Source of the DNA: Anthonomus grandis grandis
Taxonomy: Eukaryota; Arthropoda; Insecta; Coleoptera; Curculionidae
Assembly (NCBI RefSeq): GCF_022605725.1
Contig: NC_065564.1
Span: forward strand, 8,286,698-8,350,697
Length of the DNA: 64,000 nt
Direction: 5' to 3'
Within the stretch, counting starts at the first letter, position 1. Each line of letters starts with the position of its first letter. A program made the translations under genes and the position numbers. Under the pieces are notes generated by a model. It was given only the letters and a program-made list of their open reading frames with translations, had not been told where the DNA came from and made no database searches. This document shows positions 58,791 to 64,000 of this stretch, in pieces.

Positions 58791-61330
58791 TAATGTTGAC
58801 TGACTTCAAAGGTCCAAAATCTCTGGAACGAATAGGAATATTCTTATGAAATATGTTTTGATGTATTGAGAGGAATGTTTTTTATAAATAATGTTTATAA
58901 CTTAAACCAGTCCTAAAAGAAAATTAGGATATATTAGCATTCTTCAGTAGTGGTGTCCAAGAGCAACGTGTGTCATTCAAAGTGATTACTCACTTCAAAG
59001 TTTGATATCTTAATAACTAGTTAAGGTATTTACATTAAACAAAAAGCATGATAGTCAGAAGAGTGGGTACAATAAATAATGCTCAAATTTAAGCCAATCT
59101 GATCAAAACTTTATGAAATATTAGCATTTTTCAGTAGTGGTGTCCAAGTGCAACCTGTGTCCTTCAAGGTGACCACCCACTTCAAAGTTCGATATCTAAA
59201 TAGCTAGTGGAGATATTTCCATAAAACAAAAAGCATGATAATCAGAAGAAACCTCTTAATAAATATTGCTAATAATTCAAACCAATCTAATCAAAACTTT
59301 ATAAAATATTAGCATTCTTCAGTAGTGGTCGTCAAGAGCAACGTGTGTCATTTAAGGTGACCACTTACTTCAAAGTCCGATATCTAAATAACTAGTAAAG
59401 ATATTTCCGTTAAACAACAAGCATAATAGTCAGAAGAGTAGGTACAACAAATAATGCTTATAATTGAAAACAATCCAATCGAAACTTTAGGAGACATTGG
59501 CATTCTTCAGTAGTGGTGGCCAAGAGCAACGTGTGTCATTCAAAGTGTCCACACATTTCAAAGTTCGATATTTTAATAACTAGTAAAGCTATTTCCATTA
59601 AAAAAAAACCATGAGAGTCAAAAGAGTAAGTACAACAAATAATGCTTATAATTCAAGCCAATCCGATCAAAACTTTATGAAATATTTGCTTTCTTCAGTA
59701 ATAGTGTCCAAGGGCAACGTGTGTCATTCAAGGTAATCACTCACTTCAAAGCTCGATAACTTAAAAACTTGTGAAGATATTTCCATTAAACAAATAGCAT
59801 GATAATCAGAAGAGTAGGCATAATACATAATGCTCATAATTCAAACTAATTCGATCAAAACTTTATGAAATATTAGCATTTTTCAGTAGTGGTGTCCAAG
59901 AGCAACGTACGATCTTCAAGGTGACCACTCACTTCAAAGTCCCATATCTTAATAACTAGTAAAGGTATTTCCATTAAGCAAAAAGCATGATAGTTAGAAG
60001 AGTAAGCACAACAAATAGTGCTTATAATTCAAACCAATCCAATCAAAACTTTATGAAATATTTGCTTTCTTCAGTAGTATTGTCCAAGTGCAACCTCTGT
60101 CCTTCAAGGTGACCATTCACTTCAAAGTCCCATATCTTAATAACTAGTTAAGGTATTTGAATTAAACAAAAAGCATGATAGTCAGAAGAGTGGGCACAAT
60201 AAATAATGCTCATAATTCAAGCCAATCCGATCAAAACTTTATGAAATATTAGCATTCTTCAGTAGTGGTATCCAAGTGCAACCTGTGTCCTTCAAGGTGA
60301 CCACTCCATGACAAAAATTTGATATCTTAATAACTAGTGAAGATATTTCCGTTAAACAAAAAGCATAATAGTCAAAAAAATAAGAACAACAAATTATGAT
60401 TATAATTCAAACCAATCCAACTAAAACTTTAGGAAACATTAGCATTCTTCAGTAGTGGTGTCCAAGAGCAACATGTAACCTTCAAGGTGACCACTAAATT
60501 CAAAGTTTGATATTTTAATAACTAGTAAAGATATTTTTGTTAAATAAACAGCATAATAGTCAGAAGAGTAAGAGCAATAAATAATGCTCATAATTCGAAC
60601 CAGTCAAGTCAAAACTTTAGAAAACACTAGCATTCTTCAGTAGTGTCCAAGTGCAACATGTGACTTTCAAGGTAACCACCCACTTCAAAGTTCAATATCT
60701 TAACAACTAGTGAATATATTTCAATTAAACAAAAAGTATGATAATCAGAAGAGTGAGCACAATAAATATTGCCTATAACTCAAACCAATTCGATCAAAAC
60801 TTTATGAAATATTAGCATTCTTCGGTAGTGGTGTCCAAGAGTAAAGTGCGATTTTAAGGTGACCACTCAATTCAAAAACTAGTGGTGATATTTTTATAAA
60901 ACAAATAGTACAGTATTCAGAAGAGTATGTGTTATAAATAGTGTTAATGGTATAAAACAGTCCTAGCAAAAATTGATGAAAGATCAGTGTTGTTCAGTAG
61001 TGGTGTCAAAGAGCAACATGTAACCTTCAAGGTAACCACTCACTTCAAAGTTCGATATCTTAATAACTAGTGAATATATTTCCGTTAAACAAAAAGCATA
61101 ATAGTCAAAAGAGTATGCACAACAAATTACGCTTATAATTCAAACCAATTTAATCAAAACTTTAGGAAACATTAGCATTCTTTAGTAGTGGTGTCCAAAA
61201 GCAACGTCTGCTCTTTAAGGTGATCACCCACTTCAAATTCTTATATCTCAAAAACTATTAGGGATATTTTCACCAAACAAAAAGCATAATATTCAGAAGA
61301 GTGGGCACAATAAATAATGCTAATGGTTCA
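58790..61330 (-). repeat. 188-bp satellite B, minus array
   Basis: About 13 copies of the reverse complement: TTCTTCAGTAGTGGTGTCCA, AAGGTGACCACTCACTTCAA, GATATCTTAATAACTAGT. The monomer near 60840-60900 has lost part of the ATATC box region. Confidence 0.94.
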
Positions 61331-61830
61331 AACCATTTGCAGCAAAATTGACGTTAGTATTCGTCCCTTATTTGGAATTTGGAAGTTAAATAACTCGCTT
61401 ACCGACCCTATAAAGCGACCTCACCTAATAACAAAAATAGTTCCTCGTAAATTTCACCTTTCCATAAGATATTCAGGAGGGTTTTATGGGCAAACCGTAT
61501 AACATCCGACCGTGTTGTAAATTTACTTGGGACTCGATTTAAATGCCCCATTTTCCCTGTAATGCCTGTAGGAAGGTCAGACTTGACACCTGCATAATGT
61601 AGATATGTAAAGTACATGCAAAGTTTAACGAACATCGACATTTTTCGTGAGATTTTTACATTGTGTTAGTGCCCATACAGGTCCGGATTAGTTTTAAGAA
61701 CCTGATCTTACCGACTGCACCAAACCCTTAAAATGTAGATCAGATTAAAAGGGAGTAAAAGAAGTTGATGGAATTTCTGAGGAACAGAGAAAAAGTGTCC
61801 ATTGTACTATTTTAAATTATTTTTATGAAC
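61330..61830. other. Unique DNA, no gene recognised
   Basis: Average GC for a unique segment. Two overlapping frames on opposite strands (61317-61502 and 61408-61641) have no recognisable domain. It may be conserved non-coding DNA. Confidence 0.45.
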
Positions 61831-62890
61831 GCAGTTTCCAATTTTGGAAATATCTTGAAAAAAATGGTAAAACAGGAAAAATTGTTGAAACAAATCTTGT
61901 TGGGCATAAGTTTGTGTACAACTTTTATAGTATAATTTTTTTTCATGAAATTAATAGAAATTGAGATTTTAGGCAAAAACTGAGCCATACAGTACGAACC
62001 AGGTTGTGCTCAGACAGTTTTGAAAATATCTGGAAAATTAAAAGAGCTACAGCAAAAATGCTTAGAATAAATCTTGATGGGCATAAGTTTCTGTGCAACT
62101 TTTAATACTACAACTTTTTTCATAAAGTTAATAGAAATTGAGATTTTAGGCAAAAACTCACCCATCCACTTGGAACCAGCTTGTGCTTCCACAATTTTGA
62201 AAATATCTAGAAAACTAAAACAGCTACAGCAAAAATGGTTAGAACATTCCTTATTGATCATAAATTTGTCTATAACTTTTATTAATAAATTTTTTTCATA
62301 AAATGAATAGAAATTGAGATTTTTGATAAAAACTGACCCAATCAGTATGACCCAGCTTGTGATTAGACAATTTTGAAAATATCTAGAAAACTAAAACAGC
62401 TACAGCAAAAATGCTTAAAACAAGCCTTATTGATCATAAATTTGTCTACAACTTTTAATAATAAATTTTTTTCATAAAATGAATAGAAATTGAGATTTTT
62501 GAAAAAAACTGACCCAATCAGTATGACCCAGCTTGTGATTAGACAATTTTGAAAATATCTAAAAAACTAAAAGAGCTACAGCAAAAATCCTAAAAACAAA
62601 CCTTATTGATCATAAATTTTTCTATAACTTTTAATAGTAAATTTCTTTCATAAAATGAATAGAAATTGAGATTTTTGAAAAAAACTGACCCAATCAGTAT
62701 GACTCAGCTTGTGCTTCCACAATTTTGATAATATCTAGAAAACTAAAAGAGCCACAATAAAAATGCTTAAAACAAATCTTGTTAAACATAAAATTGTCTA
62801 CAATTTTTAATACTACAAATTTTTTCATAAATTTAACAGAATTTGAGATTTTTGATAAAAACTGACCCTATCAGTATGAACTAGCTTATT
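61830..62890 (+). repeat. 176-bp satellite
   Basis: Six copies with GAAAATATC at 62022, 62199, 62375 and 62551 (spacing 177, 176, 176). The unit has CTAGAAAACTAAAACAGCTA, TTTTTTCATAAAATGAATAG, AAATTGAGATTTTTGA and GACCCAATCAGTATGACCCA. Frames at 62010-62261 and 62074-62301 are shadows. Confidence 0.93.
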
Positions 62891-64000
62891 TTCAAATAGC
62901 TATCCTACCGACTGCTCCAAAACGAATGCAAATGTAATAAATTAAATATTCTCGTCTGTTCGTGCAAAACGACGATAATATTTCCCCCCTGGTGCTAAAA
63001 TTTGTGTAATTTTTGTGCATGTTTATTTTTGAAATTTAATATTCCGTATGCATATTAAAGGCCAACACGGACGCCGGGCTCACGTATGCTAATCCTGGAC
63101 CCTGTACGTTAAACAAGGACGAATAATTACGATGTTTAATTTTTGGGGGCGGGGGAGGGAGAGGGGATTTTCTGAATTCCAGAATATCCAGTTTCAGGTA
63201 CAATTAATGTGACTCATCAATGCTTTAAATAGAAGGAGAATTTCTGGATTGCGTATAAGGCTTCCTGGCCCCACCCTATTGCCAGCGATAACTGGCTGTC
63301 TGTCAATTACCGGAGTAATCCGACTAAATCGTTTTTTCCCGCGTTAATTCAAATATACCACATCGAACGTGATTAATGAACATGCCAGAGGTGATTTATT
63401 AACAAAAGGTTTTGTCAGCATAGTCGCCTTTATTTAAAACGTTTTATACTGATTTCAGTTGTTCGATTTTGTTTTTTAATTTAATTAATGCAGTTCCTGG
63501 AGAAGTTTGGAGAAGGGGAGCACTAGAAAATCTCTAAAAATTAAGATAAGAAGAAGAAGAAGAATGAAAAGAAAGGAAGGAGTGGGACAGACGAAATAGA
63601 CGTTAAGAAGACAGACAGTAATGCTGCAGATTGAAGAAGATGAAGAAGTGGACTTTTTTAACATTCTAGGATTTTCTGACCTTAATATTGAGAGAATTCT
63701 AGAAAGTGAATATTGACAACGTTGCCTCAGGATTGTCGTGCTGTAAATCTGACAGAGAGAGACTGAAAAATTTGAGAGGTACAAATGTGCTCAGCTCATA
63801 CTTCGTTAATTGAATTATTAACGCTTTAAATAATGCGTCAATCATTTATTCGTTAACACCGCGGTTCAATATGCTGTCTACATGCTTTCCTTTACCTCTG
63901 TGGTGACATTTGCGTGCAATTCTCTCACGTAGCGTTGACAGTTGACAGAAGTGACGCTATTGCCATGTCGACAGTAGACGTAAATTTTTAATTATGGAGT
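62890..64000. other. Unique DNA to the window edge, no gene recognised
   Basis: A GC-rich part (63060-63170, with a GGGGGCGGGGGAGGGAG tract) and a further unique part to 63420 look like a non-coding island. An AGAAGAAGAAGAAGAATG microsatellite run lies near 63550. The minus frame 63485-63784 (99 codons) is Ser/Leu-rich through that microsatellite and not recognisable. Near 63934 GTTGACAGTTGACAG is a direct repeat of a type common in insect non-coding DNA. Confidence 0.45.

Noticed and set aside
63485..63784. 99-codon minus-strand frame
   Set aside because: Ser/Leu-rich through an AGAAG microsatellite. No known domain and no promoter or splice evidence.

Overview
This window looks like non-coding, AT-rich nuclear DNA from a metazoan, most plausibly an insect. 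The signs are one CR1-group non-LTR retrotransposon, no operons or ribosome binding sites, no tRNA or rRNA genes, no host exon that I can recognise, and most of the sequence in long tandem repeats. The species cannot be read from the sequence. The only convincing protein-coding DNA is the retrotransposon on the minus strand (about 17.06-21.09 kb). Its ORF2 (endonuclease plus reverse transcriptase) is intact; its ORF1 survives only as the zinc-knuckle end. Nearly every other long open frame lies inside a repeat array and is a by-product of it.

Layout. (1) 1-26.0 kb is a mosaic of two intermixed repeats. One is a degenerate T-rich repeat of about 31-33 bp (core TTCCAGGCATTTGAAG). The other is a satellite of about 200 bp (landmarks CTAGCTGAGCTAG, GTGCGCTCAAGTGTCC, TTTTTGAGATATGGACAG). 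Blocks alternate, have conserved junctions and switch strand several times; the retrotransposon sits inside one of them. (2) 26.1-26.9 kb is a microsatellite and unique DNA with a perfect 15-bp inverted repeat. (3) 26.9-33.9 kb holds a 174-bp satellite as a minus-oriented array of about 7 copies and a plus-oriented array of about 25, either side of a unique island and a four-copy 188-bp repeat. (4) 33.9-34.8 kb is a GC-richer unique island. (5) 34.8-50.5 kb is a huge array built around the CRE-like pentamer CGTCA, with alternating TTTACGTCAAC and TTCACGTCAGCC sites, inverted modules and a 4.35-kb direct duplication. (6) 50.5-51.4 kb is a unique island. (7) 51.4-54.6 kb is a 182-bp satellite. 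(8) 54.6-56.5 kb is mostly unique. (9) 56.5-61.3 kb holds a second 188-bp satellite in two mirror-image arrays around a unique island. (10) 61.3-64.0 kb is unique DNA around a 176-bp satellite.

Three points deserve most attention. In the retrotransposon, ORF1 and ORF2 are in the same frame and separated by one TAG followed by CAA TTA, the tobacco-mosaic-virus-type leaky stop context. No ATG occurs before the endonuclease catalytic residues, so stop readthrough is the simplest way to make ORF2. Second, at least four otherwise dissimilar satellites share a TTTTTGAGATATC-like box, and two more carry weaker versions. Third, the CGTCA array concentrates bZIP/CREB-type half sites at many times the chance rate and carries 15-bp CGTCA palindromes at its strand-switch points. 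Array boundaries are read by eye and good to about 20-50 bp.
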